Shown piece by piece: positions 15,432 to 23,306 of a DNA stretch of 23,306 nt. Both the position numbers and the translations under genes were made by a program. Each line of letters opens with the position of its first letter. The stretch's first letter is position 1. The notes under the pieces were generated by a model. That model worked only from the letters and a program-made list of their open reading frames with translations, had not been told where the DNA came from and searched no databases. The stretch comes from JAGNEJ01 sp043757865 (lineage in GTDB: Bacteria; Verrucomicrobiota; Verrucomicrobiia; Verrucomicrobiales; V1-33): positions 1 through 23,306 of the forward strand of contig JAYVOP010000167.1 of the NCBI GenBank assembly GCA_043757865.1, given 5' to 3'.

Positions 15432-16373
15432 ATGCCCACCTCCAAACTCCACGCCCCGGCCTGCGCTTGGCTCATAGCCGCCACAGCCGTTTGGGGTCTG
15501 AGCTTTCCTTTGTTAAAGGTGCTGCATCTGCGCCATGCAGGGGTGGATAGTCCGTGGGTCATTTCCTGTTGGACGTTAGTGACACGGTGTGCGCTAGCCG
15601 CATTGGTGCTGGCGATATTTCAGCCGCAGGCCTTACGGCGGATCACCCGGGCAGAGGCGTGGCAGGCGCTAGGGCTGGTGCTCACGGGCGGTCCTGGACT
15701 GCTCCTCCAAGCAGATGGGCTGGCCAGCACGGAGGCCAGCACGAGCGCTTTCCTAACGCAGTTCTATTGTGTGCTGCTGCCATTGATCGCGGCGGTGCGC
15801 AGCCGGGCTTGGCCGCCCGCCCGCACGTTGGTCTGCACCACGCTAGTGCTAGTGGGTATGGGCATCTTGGCTAAGCTGAGTTGGGGGGATCTGCGTTTGG
15901 GGCCAGGGGAATGGAAGACGCTGCTAGCGGCTACGATTTTCACGGGGCAAATTTTACTGCTAGAGGTTCCCGCGTTCAGCGCGAACCGCAGCAGCACCAT
16001 CACGGTGCTGAGCCTCGCAGGCACAGCCCTGCTCGCGTTGGCCTTCGCAGCACCCGCCACGGTGGATGGGGCGGGCTTGCTAGGGCGCTGGATGCAGCCT
16101 GCAGAGCTGGGCATCCATCTAATCATCGGTCTGGGCTGCACGCTCTTTTCCTATCTGATGATGAACCATTGGCAAAAACATGTGACCGCTACTGAGGCCG
16201 GATTGATCTATTGTTTGGAGCCAGTGTTCACCGCCTTGTTGGTGCTCTTCCTGCCGGTGTGGTTAGGAAATTATGCCCACATCGATTATCCTAACGAGAG
16301 CCTCACGTGGTCGTTAGTGGTGGGCGGCGGACTGGTGACGCTGGCCAATGTGGTGCGGCAACTGCGGCGGTAA
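15432..16373 (+). CDS. DMT-family transporter, EamA type (313 aa)
   Basis: This is an integral membrane protein with two EamA repeats of about five helices each. The first runs from CAWLIAATAVWGLSFPLL to a stretch beginning TLVCTTLVLVGMG. The second runs from WKTLLAATIFTGQILLL to SLVVGGGLVTLANVV, and includes ATEAGLIYCLEPVFTALLVL, a typical EamA signature before the last helices. Drug/metabolite transporters export amino acids or other small solutes; the substrate here is not readable. The ATG at 15432 is preferred because the first helix begins about 10 residues later; the frame is open back to an ATG at 15354. No Shine-Dalgarno sequence is seen at either start. It is divergent from vapB and ends 3 bp from the converging zinc-ribbon gene. 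Confidence 0.85.
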   Translation: MPTSKLHAPACAWLIAATAVWGLSFPLLKVLHLRHAGVDSPWVISCWTLVTRCALAALVLAIFQPQALRRITRAEAWQALGLVLTGGPGLLLQADGLASTEASTSAFLTQFYCVLLPLIAAVRSRAWPPARTLVCTTLVLVGMGILAKLSWGDLRLGPGEWKTLLAATIFTGQILLLEVPAFSANRSSTITVLSLAGTALLALAFAAPATVDGAGLLGRWMQPAELGIHLIIGLGCTLFSYLMMNHWQKHVTATEAGLIYCLEPVFTALLVLFLPVWLGNYAHIDYPNESLTWSLVVGGGLVTLANVVRQLRR

Positions 16374-16376
16374 CCG

Positions 16377-16798
16377 CTAGGTCACGCTGGTCCACGCGGA
16401 TTTTTTCATCCAGTAGTTTTTCGTAACCAGAAAGAGGATCAGGAGCGATACGCTGCCGTAGAGCCCCTGCACGATCAGGCCCCAGAACGCTCCGACCAGA
16501 GCGTGATGGACTCATCAGCCCGCCAACCGGACTGAACAAAGATGAGGCTCAGCACCGCCCCCGGAGCAAAGATCATCCAGATGCCCGCCAGCACGATGAG
16601 CCTCGGCGGCCCGTCCACGGCGGAACGCAGCGCAAAGCCTTCTGCGAGAGTGCGCGTGTAAGGATCAAACATCGCCAAATTACTCACCGGAGCACCGCAT
16701 TGCCAGCAGGTGTAGGCTAGGGGACGGTTCTCCGCCAAGCAGGACGCGCAGAGGCACGTTTCGGGCAGCAGGATTTCGGATTCATCAGTGGCATTCAT
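16377..16798 (-). pseudogene. Zinc-ribbon membrane protein, frameshifted
   Basis: The N-terminal part starts at ATG 16798 (MNATDESEILLPE). It carries two CxxC knuckles (CASC and CWQCG, about residues 17-35) forming a zinc ribbon, then a first membrane segment (LIVLAGIWMIFAPGAVLSLI). That frame stops at 16475-16477. The neighbouring frame, open from 16511 to the stop at 16377-16379, encodes a second membrane segment and a basic tail (LVGAFWGLIVQGLYGS, LLILFLVTKNYWMKK). The two halves read as one protein of about 140 residues if one base is missing between 16478 and 16511. No slippery heptamer is seen in the overlap, so an indel or a sequencing error is more likely than programmed frameshifting. 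The family is not recognised. Divergent from the radical SAM gene. Confidence 0.7.
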
Positions 16799-16880
16799 GG
16801 GCAAGGCAGCGCACGGATCAGCGGGTCTGACCAGCGCATAATTTCGCTGGCCCCGCGTGGACGGTGCGCTACGACTGGGC

Positions 16881-18080
16881 ATGATTTTCTCTCTCGCCTC
16901 ACGCATTCTCGGCACCGTGGACCCGCGGCTCATGGGCAAGCTCGCTTGGAACTTTGGCTTCAAGGGCGCGCGCAGTGTGATGCTCTTTAAACAACGCCTC
17001 AAACAAGGCGAGGTCTTCCCCGCCTTCCTCTACCTCAGCATCATCAACTCCTGTAATCTCCGCTGCCAAGGCTGCTGGGTGGACGTGGCCGCCCCGCGCA
17101 ATCTCATTTCCCTGGAGGAGCTGAATCGGCTCGTCAATGATGCCCGGGAGCATGGCAATAGCTTCTTCGGCATCCTCGGGGGCGAGCCCTTCCTGCACCC
17201 GCAACTGATGGACTTCCTCGCCCAACACCCGGACTGTTATTTCCAACTCTTCACCAATGGCCAGATGATAACGGAGAAAGTGGCCAAGCAACTCCGCCAG
17301 TTAGGCAACGTCACGCCACTGGTCAGTATCGAAGGCACGGAGGACGTGAGCGACCTCCGCCGCGGCAACAAAGACGTCCTCACGCGCACCCTGCGGGGGC
17401 TGCAAAATTGCCTCAACGAAAAGCTCCTCACCGGCGTGGCCACCAGCCTCTGCCAGACCAACATCGACGATCTACTAACCGAGGCTTGGTTGAAAAAACT
17501 CATCGGCTGGGGCGTGCATTACGCGTGGTATCACACCTACCGCCCCGTGGGGCCTAACATCGCGCAGGACCTCGCGCTGCGGCCAGATCAACTCGTGCGC
17601 ATTCGGCAGTTTGTCACTAGCATGAGAGCGAAAATGCCCATCGCCTTGATTGATGCCTACTACGATGATCGGGGTCGCGCTCTCTGTCCCATGGCCACGG
17701 GCATCTCCCACCACATCAGCCCCGGCGGACACGTGGAGCCGTGTCCCATCATTCAGTTTGCCAAAGAAAACATCACGGAATCACGCGGCATCTACGACGT
17801 GCTGACCAAGTCCACCTTCCTCCAAGACTTCCGTAAAGTCACTGCGCAGCACACCCGCGGCTGCATCGTACTAGAGCGCCCAGACATCGTTAAAGCCTTA
17901 GCCCTGAAACACGGGGCCAAAGACACCACCCAACGCGGCACCGCCATCGCAGAACTCGACGCCATGATCCCCCGCACCAGCCAACACCTCCCCGGCTCAG
18001 AGATCCCGGAGCAGCATTGGATGTATCGCCTCGCCAAGAAATATTTCTTTAACGACTTCGGAGTCTACGACCAAGGCTGA
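16881..18080 (+). CDS. Radical SAM protein with C-terminal cysteines, function unknown (399 aa)
   Basis: This is a radical S-adenosylmethionine enzyme. The 4Fe-4S motif is Cys58-x3-Cys62-x2-Cys65 (INSCNLRCQGCW), followed by the SAM-binding GGEP at 100-103 (FFGILGGEPFLHP) and LFTNG (124-128). The C-terminal third has further cysteines (Cys269, Cys288, Cys328, in ALCPMATG, VEPCPII and TRGCIVL). These suggest an auxiliary cluster of the SPASM kind found in peptide- and cofactor-modifying enzymes. No precursor peptide gene is seen beside it. The ATG at 16881 is preferred; the frame also opens at a GTG at 16857, and neither has a clear ribosome binding site. The gene is divergent from the zinc-ribbon gene (82 bp) and its stop is 11 bp from the converging pyruvate carboxylase stop. 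Substrate unknown. Confidence 0.85.
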   Translation: MIFSLASRILGTVDPRLMGKLAWNFGFKGARSVMLFKQRLKQGEVFPAFLYLSIINSCNLRCQGCWVDVAAPRNLISLEELNRLVNDAREHGNSFFGILGGEPFLHPQLMDFLAQHPDCYFQLFTNGQMITEKVAKQLRQLGNVTPLVSIEGTEDVSDLRRGNKDVLTRTLRGLQNCLNEKLLTGVATSLCQTNIDDLLTEAWLKKLIGWGVHYAWYHTYRPVGPNIAQDLALRPDQLVRIRQFVTSMRAKMPIALIDAYYDDRGRALCPMATGISHHISPGGHVEPCPIIQFAKENITESRGIYDVLTKSTFLQDFRKVTAQHTRGCIVLERPDIVKALALKHGAKDTTQRGTAIAELDAMIPRTSQHLPGSEIPEQHWMYRLAKKYFFNDFGVYDQG

Positions 18081-18091
18081 GCCGGGATTGC

Positions 18092-21000
18092 CTACGCCTT
18101 TGCCAGCCGCATCATCAGGTCCTTGCTCTCCACAGTGTTGCCTACGGCCACTAGTAGCTCTTGCACGGTGCCGTCCGTGGGGGCGGTTACGGTGGTGAAC
18201 ATTTTCATGGCTTCTAGGGTGAGCAGGGCGTCGCCTTCTTTTACTTTGTGGCCTACGCTGACTGCGATGCTGGCGACCATGCCGGGCATGGGGGCTCCGA
18301 TTTGGAGGGGGTCGGCGGGGTCAGCTTTGGGTTTGGTGACAGCGGTGGAATTGACGGATTTATCCTGGACGCTGACGTGGCGGGGGTAGCCGTTGAGTTC
18401 GAAAATGGCGGTGCGTTGGCCGCTGGCGTCGGGCTCGTTGAGGTTGAGGAGCCGGGCAAATAATGTTTTGCCAGCTTCTAGGCTGATGGTGATTTCCTCC
18501 TTGTCCTTTAGTCCGTAGAAGAAGGCGGGCGTGGGCAGCACGCTGATGTCGCTGTGGGCTTTGCGGAATTTTTGGAAGTCGGCAAAGACCTGCGGATACA
18601 TGAGGTGGCTGTAAAGGTCGTCGTCCGTGGGGTCTTTGATTCCTAACGAGGCGCGGGTGGCGGCTAGGTCCACTTTTTCTGCACGTTCTCCGGGGCGGTT
18701 AGTGAACGGCTCGCGTTTGCCGAGGATGATCTTCTGCACGTCCGCTGGCCAGCCGCCCATGGGCTGGCCGAGGCCGCCCTGGAGCATGTCGATGACGCTT
18801 TCTGGGAAGCTGGTGCCTGCTGGCAGGCTGTCTAGGTAGCTGCGGGCGTCTCCTGGTTTCACGCCACGGGTAATCATAAACATACACATATCGCCCACCA
18901 CTTTGCTGGAGGGGGTTACTTTGACAATATCTCCAAAAAGTAAATTAACCTCAGCATACATCCGGGCGATTTCTGGCCAGCGATGGCCGATCCCCATGCT
19001 CTCGGCTTGTTCTTTTAAATTCGTGTATTGGCCGCCTGGCATTTCATGTAGATAGACCTCGGCAGTGCCATAAGGTTCGGCGGTATCGAATGGCTTATAA
19101 TAAGAACGCACATGCGCCCAGTAGTCGCTGAACTCTTGGAGGGCGTCTGCGTCTAGCAGGGTATCCCGTTCCGTGTGTTGGAGGGCGGCTACGATGCTAT
19201 TTAAATTCGGCTGACTGGTGCAGCCGCTCATGCTGGAGATGGCCGCATCACACACGTCCACGCCAGCCTCCGAGGCAGTGAGGATGCTGCTCGCATTGAT
19301 GCCGCTGGTATCGTGGGTGTGGAAATGGATCGGCAGGCCGACTTCCTTTTTCAGGGCCTCCACCAGCTTCTTGGCAGCAAAGGGACGGCAGAGTCCGGCC
19401 ATGTCTTTGATGCAGAGCATGTGCGCGCCCATCTTCTTCAACTCTTGGCCTAACTGGACGTAATATTTCAATGAATACTTATCCCGCTTAGGGTCCAGGA
19501 TGTCGCCCGTGTAGCAGATGGTGCCCTCGCAGATGGACTTCGTTTCCTCCCGCACGGCCTGCATGGCTTCGGTGAGATTCGGCAGGTAATTCAGGCTGTC
19601 GAAGATGCGGAAAATGTCCATGCCGTTCTGGGCGGCGTGCTTGATGAAGCCCCGCACCACATTGTCAGGATAGTTGGTGTAACCCACCGCATTACTGCCC
19701 CGGAAGAGCATCTGGAAACAGATGTTAGGCACCCGCTCGCGCAGTTGGCGCAGGCGTTCCCAGGGGCATTCCCGCAGGAAACGCATGGCGGTATCAAACG
19801 TGGCCCCGCCCCACATTTCCATGGAAAACAGTTGGCTAGCACGACGGGAAACAGCATCCGCCACGGCCAGCATATCGTAACTGCGGACGCGGGTGGCCAG
19901 CAGGCTTTGGTGCGCATCACGGAAGGTGGTATCCGTGAGCAGCAGGCGTTTTTCCGCTTGGACCCAATCCGCAAATTTTTCTGGGCCTAACTCGTCCAGG
20001 AGTTGCTTGGTGCCGGGTGCGGGAGCCAGCTTGTGATCCCATCCGACCTTGGGCGCAGCGGTAAATGGCTTGGCGGGTTTGTAGCCTTTGGCGTTCGGAT
20101 TTCCGTTCACGGTCACCTCCGCTAGGTAGCTTAGGAGCTTGGTGGCGCGGTCTTTACGGTTTTCAAAATGGAAAAGCTGCGGGTTGGTATCAATGAAGCG
20201 CGTGGTGGCGGCACCGGCCCGGAAGATGGGGTTGGAAATGACATTTTCCAAGAAAGGGATGTTCGTTTTCACGCCTCGGATGCGGAACTCCCGGAGGGCG
20301 CGGTCCATGCGATTGAGCGACTGTTCATACGTCCGGCCATAGGTGGTGACTTTCACTAGCATGGAGTCATAATACGGCGTGATGACCGCGTTTTGCGTTC
20401 CCAGTGCGCCATCCAAGCGCACGCCGAATCCGCCTGCGCTGCGATAGGTGAGGATCTTCCCGAAGTCTGGTGTGAAACTATTGGCCGGGTCTTCGGTGGT
20501 GATCCGGCATTGAATGGCGAACCCACTTTTCTCGATCTTGTCCTGCGCAGGTAAGCCCAGCGGTTCCTGATGCAGCTCGTAGCCCTGTGCGATTAAAATT
20601 TGCGAACGCACAATGTCGATGCCCGTGACCTCCTCCGTCACGGTGTGCTCCACCTGGATGCGCGGGTTCATTTCGATGAAATACCAGTCGCCCGTTTCCA
20701 CATCCACGAGATACTCAACAGTCCCGGCGTGCGTGTAGTTTACGGCCTTGGCGATCTCCACGGCACTAGCACACAGGCCGTCGATGACCTTCTGATCAAT
20801 GCCAAAGCTAGGCGCTTGTTCGATGACTTTTTGGTGGCGACGTTGCACGCTGCAATCCCGCTCATGCAGGTGCAGCACATGGCCGTGCTTATCCGCGAGG
20901 ATCTGCACTTCGATGTGCTTGGCCTTGCCCACGAATTTCTCTAGAAACACCGCCCCATTGCCGAAGGAGCGCTTGGCCTCCGTGCTGGCATCGTCCAGCA

Positions 21001-21592
21001 GGCGCTCCAGATCTTCCGCCTTCTGCACCACGCGCATCCCGCGTCCGCCTCCGCCGAATGCGGCTTTGATGATCAGCGGGAAACCAATTTTCTGCGCAGC
21101 GGCCTTGGCCTCCGCCAAGTCTTCCGTGGCCTCCGGCGTGCCTTGCAGCGTGGGAACCTTGAGTTGATCCGCCACATTTCGCGCAGCGGTTTTGTCTCCC
21201 ATTCGGTGGAGCACCTCCGGCTCTGGGCCGATGAAAATGATCCCTTCCCGCTGGCACGCAGCGGCAAAATCTGGGTTCTCACTCAGGAAGCCATACCCTG
21301 GGTGAATGGCGTCCACGCCCTTCTCTTTAGCCAGCATGACGATGCCTTCTATATCCAAATAAGCGCCCAGCGGCCCCTTGTCCGCATTGAGTTGGTAAGC
21401 CTCGTCCGCCTTGAAACGATGCGGGCAGAAGCGGTCTTCATTGGCATAAATGGCCACCGTTCGAATGCCTAATTCCGTAGCCGCCCGCATGACGCGGATG
21501 GCGATTTCCGAACGGTTGGCGACCAGCAATTTCTTGATGGGGCGAATGGTGTTAGTGGCGGCGGCGGGTGAGGCAGATTTCTTGGCAGGCAT
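18092..21592 (-). CDS. pyc: Pyruvate carboxylase, single-chain (1166 aa)
   Basis: This is a biotin enzyme that makes oxaloacetate from pyruvate, bicarbonate and ATP, refilling the TCA cycle. All domains are on one chain. The biotin carboxylase part runs from IRPIKKLLVANRSEIAIRVM, with the ATP-grasp loop KAAFGGGGRGMRVV and YFIEMNPRIQVEHTVTEEVT. The carboxyltransferase part begins DTTFRDAHQSLLATRVRSYD and includes the HTHDTSG metal-binding segment. Next come the tetramerization region and the C-terminal biotin carrier domain, with biotinyl Lys1130 in LEAMKMF. Length is normal (about 1150). The ATG at 21592 is preferred; the open frame continues to a TTG at 21643, and no strong ribosome binding site is seen. 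No transcription factor gene lies beside it. Divergent from gyrA, 204 bp apart. Confidence 0.96.
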   Translation of the reverse strand: MPAKKSASPAAATNTIRPIKKLLVANRSEIAIRVMRAATELGIRTVAIYANEDRFCPHRFKADEAYQLNADKGPLGAYLDIEGIVMLAKEKGVDAIHPGYGFLSENPDFAAACQREGIIFIGPEPEVLHRMGDKTAARNVADQLKVPTLQGTPEATEDLAEAKAAAQKIGFPLIIKAAFGGGGRGMRVVQKAEDLERLLDDASTEAKRSFGNGAVFLEKFVGKAKHIEVQILADKHGHVLHLHERDCSVQRRHQKVIEQAPSFGIDQKVIDGLCASAVEIAKAVNYTHAGTVEYLVDVETGDWYFIEMNPRIQVEHTVTEEVTGIDIVRSQILIAQGYELHQEPLGLPAQDKIEKSGFAIQCRITTEDPANSFTPDFGKILTYRSAGGFGVRLDGALGTQNAVITPYYDSMLVKVTTYGRTYEQSLNRMDRALREFRIRGVKTNIPFLENVISNPIFRAGAATTRFIDTNPQLFHFENRKDRATKLLSYLAEVTVNGNPNAKGYKPAKPFTAAPKVGWDHKLAPAPGTKQLLDELGPEKFADWVQAEKRLLLTDTTFRDAHQSLLATRVRSYDMLAVADAVSRRASQLFSMEMWGGATFDTAMRFLRECPWERLRQLRERVPNICFQMLFRGSNAVGYTNYPDNVVRGFIKHAAQNGMDIFRIFDSLNYLPNLTEAMQAVREETKSICEGTICYTGDILDPKRDKYSLKYYVQLGQELKKMGAHMLCIKDMAGLCRPFAAKKLVEALKKEVGLPIHFHTHDTSGINASSILTASEAGVDVCDAAISSMSGCTSQPNLNSIVAALQHTERDTLLDADALQEFSDYWAHVRSYYKPFDTAEPYGTAEVYLHEMPGGQYTNLKEQAESMGIGHRWPEIARMYAEVNLLFGDIVKVTPSSKVVGDMCMFMITRGVKPGDARSYLDSLPAGTSFPESVIDMLQGGLGQPMGGWPADVQKIILGKREPFTNRPGERAEKVDLAATRASLGIKDPTDDDLYSHLMYPQVFADFQKFRKAHSDISVLPTPAFFYGLKDKEEITISLEAGKTLFARLLNLNEPDASGQRTAIFELNGYPRHVSVQDKSVNSTAVTKPKADPADPLQIGAPMPGMVASIAVSVGHKVKEGDALLTLEAMKMFTTVTAPTDGTVQELLVAVGNTVESKDLMMRLAKA

Positions 21593-21716
21593 ATGGATGA
21601 GGGAAAGGGTGGCGGAATGACGGCGGGAGGTGAGCTTTTGCAAATAGTTCCTGTGAATTGTCGGTTTGAGGGCAGGGGAGGCCGCAGCTCCAGCAGATTC
21701 CTCGCCACATAATTAC

Positions 21717-21744
21717 TTGCGCCCCCAGACCCGCTCTCTAGTCT
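21717..21744 (+). promoter_or_regulatory. Possible gyrA promoter
   Basis: TTGCGC (21717-21722) and TAGTCT (21739-21744) are spaced by 16 bp, a weak sigma70-type match. Transcription would begin near 21751, at the base of the hairpin that follows. No stronger candidate is seen in the pyc-gyrA gap, and I see no convincing pyc promoter on the other strand. Confidence 0.35.
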
Positions 21745-21748
21745 GCCG

Positions 21749-21772
21749 CTCCCCCAAGCCTGGGGAGTTTTT
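21749..21772 (+). terminator. Terminator-like hairpin in the gyrA leader
   Basis: CTCCCC (21749-21754) and GGGGAG (21762-21767) pair around a 7-nt loop and are followed by five T (21768-21772). The structure ends 24 bp before the gyrA start. No plus-strand gene lies upstream for it to terminate, so it may act as a leader attenuator or as a 5' stabilising stem. The stem is short (6 bp). Confidence 0.45.
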
Positions 21773-21796
21773 CAGCCCCATTTCCCCTGTTCTCCT

Positions 21797-23306
21797 GTGA
21801 GCGATCCTAACGACCGTATTGAATCTATTAACGTTGCTGACGAGATGTCCAAGTCCTTCTTGGAATACTCGATGTCAGTGATTATTTCCCGTGCTCTGCC
21901 TGATGTGCGAGATGGCTTGAAGCCTTCTCAGCGGCGGATTCTGTATGCGATGAGCGAGCTTTCACTGTGGCCGAATAAGAAGCCTTATAAATGTGCGAAG
22001 ATCTGCGGTGACACGTCGGGGAACTACCACCCGCACGGAGAATCGGTGATTTACCCTACGCTAGTCCACATGGCGCAGCCTTGGGCCATGCGAGAAACGT
22101 TGATCGAGGGGCAGGGGAACTTTGGTTCTATGGATGGCGATACGGCGGCTGCCATGCGTTATACGGAGGCCCGTCTGACGCATCTGGGCACGGCTCTGCT
22201 GGATGACATGGATAAAGATACCGTCGATTTTGTGCCGAACTATGATGAGCGACTCACGGAGCCAACGGTGTTTCCGGCGGCATTTCCTAACCTGATTGTT
22301 AATGGGGGCACGGGGATTGCGGTGGGCATGGCCACGAATCTCGCTCCGCATAATCTGGGCGAAGTGGTGGATGGCATCTGCGCGCAAGTGGACCGGCCTA
22401 ATATCACGAATCTGGAGCTGATGGAATACATCAAGGGGCCGGATTTCCCTACGGGTGGCTTCATTCTGGGGAAGGCGGGCATCACGCAATACATGACCAC
22501 AGGCCGTGGGCAGGTGAAGGTGCGGGGGAAGGTGGAGATTGAAGAAGGTGATAATGGTCGGGAGCAGATCATCGTGACGGAGGTGCCGTATAATACGAAT
22601 CGCGCCACGCTGATGATCCGCATTGGTGAATTGGCGAATGAGAAAATTTTACCGGAAATTTCCGCAGTGCGGGATGAGTGTTCGGAAACGACCCGGATCG
22701 TGATCGAGCTAAAGAAAGATGCCCGGGCGCAAGTGGTGGTGAATAATTTATATAAATACACTGCGCTGGGCGGCAGCTTTAGTGTGAATATGTTGGCGAT
22801 TGATAATCGGAAGCCACGTCTTCTGACCATGCGGGATGCTATTTCCTGTTATATTGAGCATCGTCGGGAAGTGGTGCTGCGGCGGACGAAGTATCTGCTG
22901 CGCAAGGCTGAGGACCGGGCGGAGATCTTGGAGGCGCTGCTGCTGAGCAGTTCGCAGATTGATGATTTCATCAAAATGATCCGGGATTCTAGTGATCGGC
23001 AAGAAGCAGAAGGGAAGATTAAGCAATATAGTTTCACGCAAGATGCCGCACTTGGATTAGGCGTGGTGATGCACAGTCAGCCGCATTTCCGGGACGGGAA
23101 ATATTACTTTAGTGATCGTCAGGTGAAGGCGATTGTGGAATTACAGCTCTATAAGCTCACCAGCTTAGAGCGACATAAGGTGAAGGCGGAGTATGATGAA
23201 GTCATGCTAGAAATTGCCGACTACATGGACATCATCGCCAACGAGTCCCGCGTGATGACAATCATCAAGGAGGAGCTGCAAGTCATCAAGGCCAAGCACG
23301 CCACGC
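21797..23306 (+). CDS. gyrA: DNA gyrase subunit A, N-terminal part, runs off the window
   Basis: This is the breakage-reunion subunit of DNA gyrase, which with GyrB introduces negative supercoils. The first 503 codons are visible. The N-terminus (INVADEMSKSFLEYSMSVII, then SRALPDVRDGLKP) and the catalytic Tyr122 (AAAMRYTEARL) are canonical, and numbering matches E. coli GyrA exactly through this region. The quinolone-resistance segment reads HPHGESVIYPTL: Ser83 is kept, Asp82 is Glu and Asp87 is Pro. The start is GTG at 21797; an in-frame ATG at 21845 would cut into the conserved N-terminus. The gyrB gene is not in the window. A ParC assignment is less likely but cannot be fully excluded without the C-terminal domain. 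A weak promoter and a hairpin precede the gene. Confidence 0.88.
   Translation, partial: MSDPNDRIESINVADEMSKSFLEYSMSVIISRALPDVRDGLKPSQRRILYAMSELSLWPNKKPYKCAKICGDTSGNYHPHGESVIYPTLVHMAQPWAMRETLIEGQGNFGSMDGDTAAAMRYTEARLTHLGTALLDDMDKDTVDFVPNYDERLTEPTVFPAAFPNLIVNGGTGIAVGMATNLAPHNLGEVVDGICAQVDRPNITNLELMEYIKGPDFPTGGFILGKAGITQYMTTGRGQVKVRGKVEIEEGDNGREQIIVTEVPYNTNRATLMIRIGELANEKILPEISAVRDECSETTRIVIELKKDARAQVVVNNLYKYTALGGSFSVNMLAIDNRKPRLLTMRDAISCYIEHRREVVLRRTKYLLRKAEDRAEILEALLLSSSQIDDFIKMIRDSSDRQEAEGKIKQYSFTQDAALGLGVVMHSQPHFRDGKYYFSDRQVKAIVELQLYKLTSLERHKVKAEYDEVMLEIADYMDIIANESRVMTIIKEELQVIKAKHAT

Noticed and set aside
16478..16511. Programmed -1 frameshift in the zinc-ribbon gene
   Set aside because: No X-XXY-YYZ slippery heptamer or obvious downstream structure is present in the overlap.

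Overview
The window is a GC-rich bacterial chromosome segment with no phage, IS, tRNA, rRNA or CRISPR signal. It carries a sucB-type E2 enzyme, a DUF1003 membrane protein, a periplasmic alpha-2-macroglobulin/PBP1C pair, a single-chain pyruvate carboxylase and gyrA. The protein style suggests Verrucomicrobiota or a related PVC lineage. That assignment is inference from family resemblance, not from any search.

Layout. Positions 1-734 (minus) hold the 5' two thirds of a 2-oxoglutarate dehydrogenase E2 gene whose linker is encoded by a long hexanucleotide tract. Then comes a DUF1003 membrane protein (1025-1750, minus). A 1 kb gene-poor stretch (1751-2714) follows, with a coding-like remnant, hairpins and an array of 21-bp hairpin repeats. 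A long, fungal-type cystathionine gamma-synthase (2715-4199, plus) ends inside the tail of a four-gene minus-strand operon (4164-14539). In transcription order that operon is a giant secreted alpha-2-macroglobulin, penicillin-binding protein 1C, a FabF-like ketosynthase with an intact C-H-H triad, and a ketosynthase-like protein that has lost the catalytic Cys. Two of its three junctions are 4-bp ATGA overlaps. Upstream is a VapBC toxin-antitoxin pair (14633-15280, minus) with a clear promoter/operator, then a DMT transporter (plus), a frameshifted zinc-ribbon membrane protein (minus), a radical SAM protein (plus), pyruvate carboxylase (18092-21592, minus), and the start of gyrA (21797 to the window end, plus).

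How the genes fit together. Alpha-2-macroglobulin plus PBP1C is a known periplasmic defence and wall-repair pairing. Here it appears to be translationally coupled to a ketosynthase / dead-ketosynthase pair that looks like a KS/chain-length-factor heterodimer; this is the most unusual arrangement in the window. sucB and pyc are central carbon metabolism (TCA cycle and anaplerosis). VapBC is a self-regulated module with a near-leaderless antitoxin mRNA. Other points worth attention are an E2o that lacks the peripheral subunit-binding domain, Pro at the gyrA Asp87 position, and CTAG/CTAAC words that are common rather than avoided.
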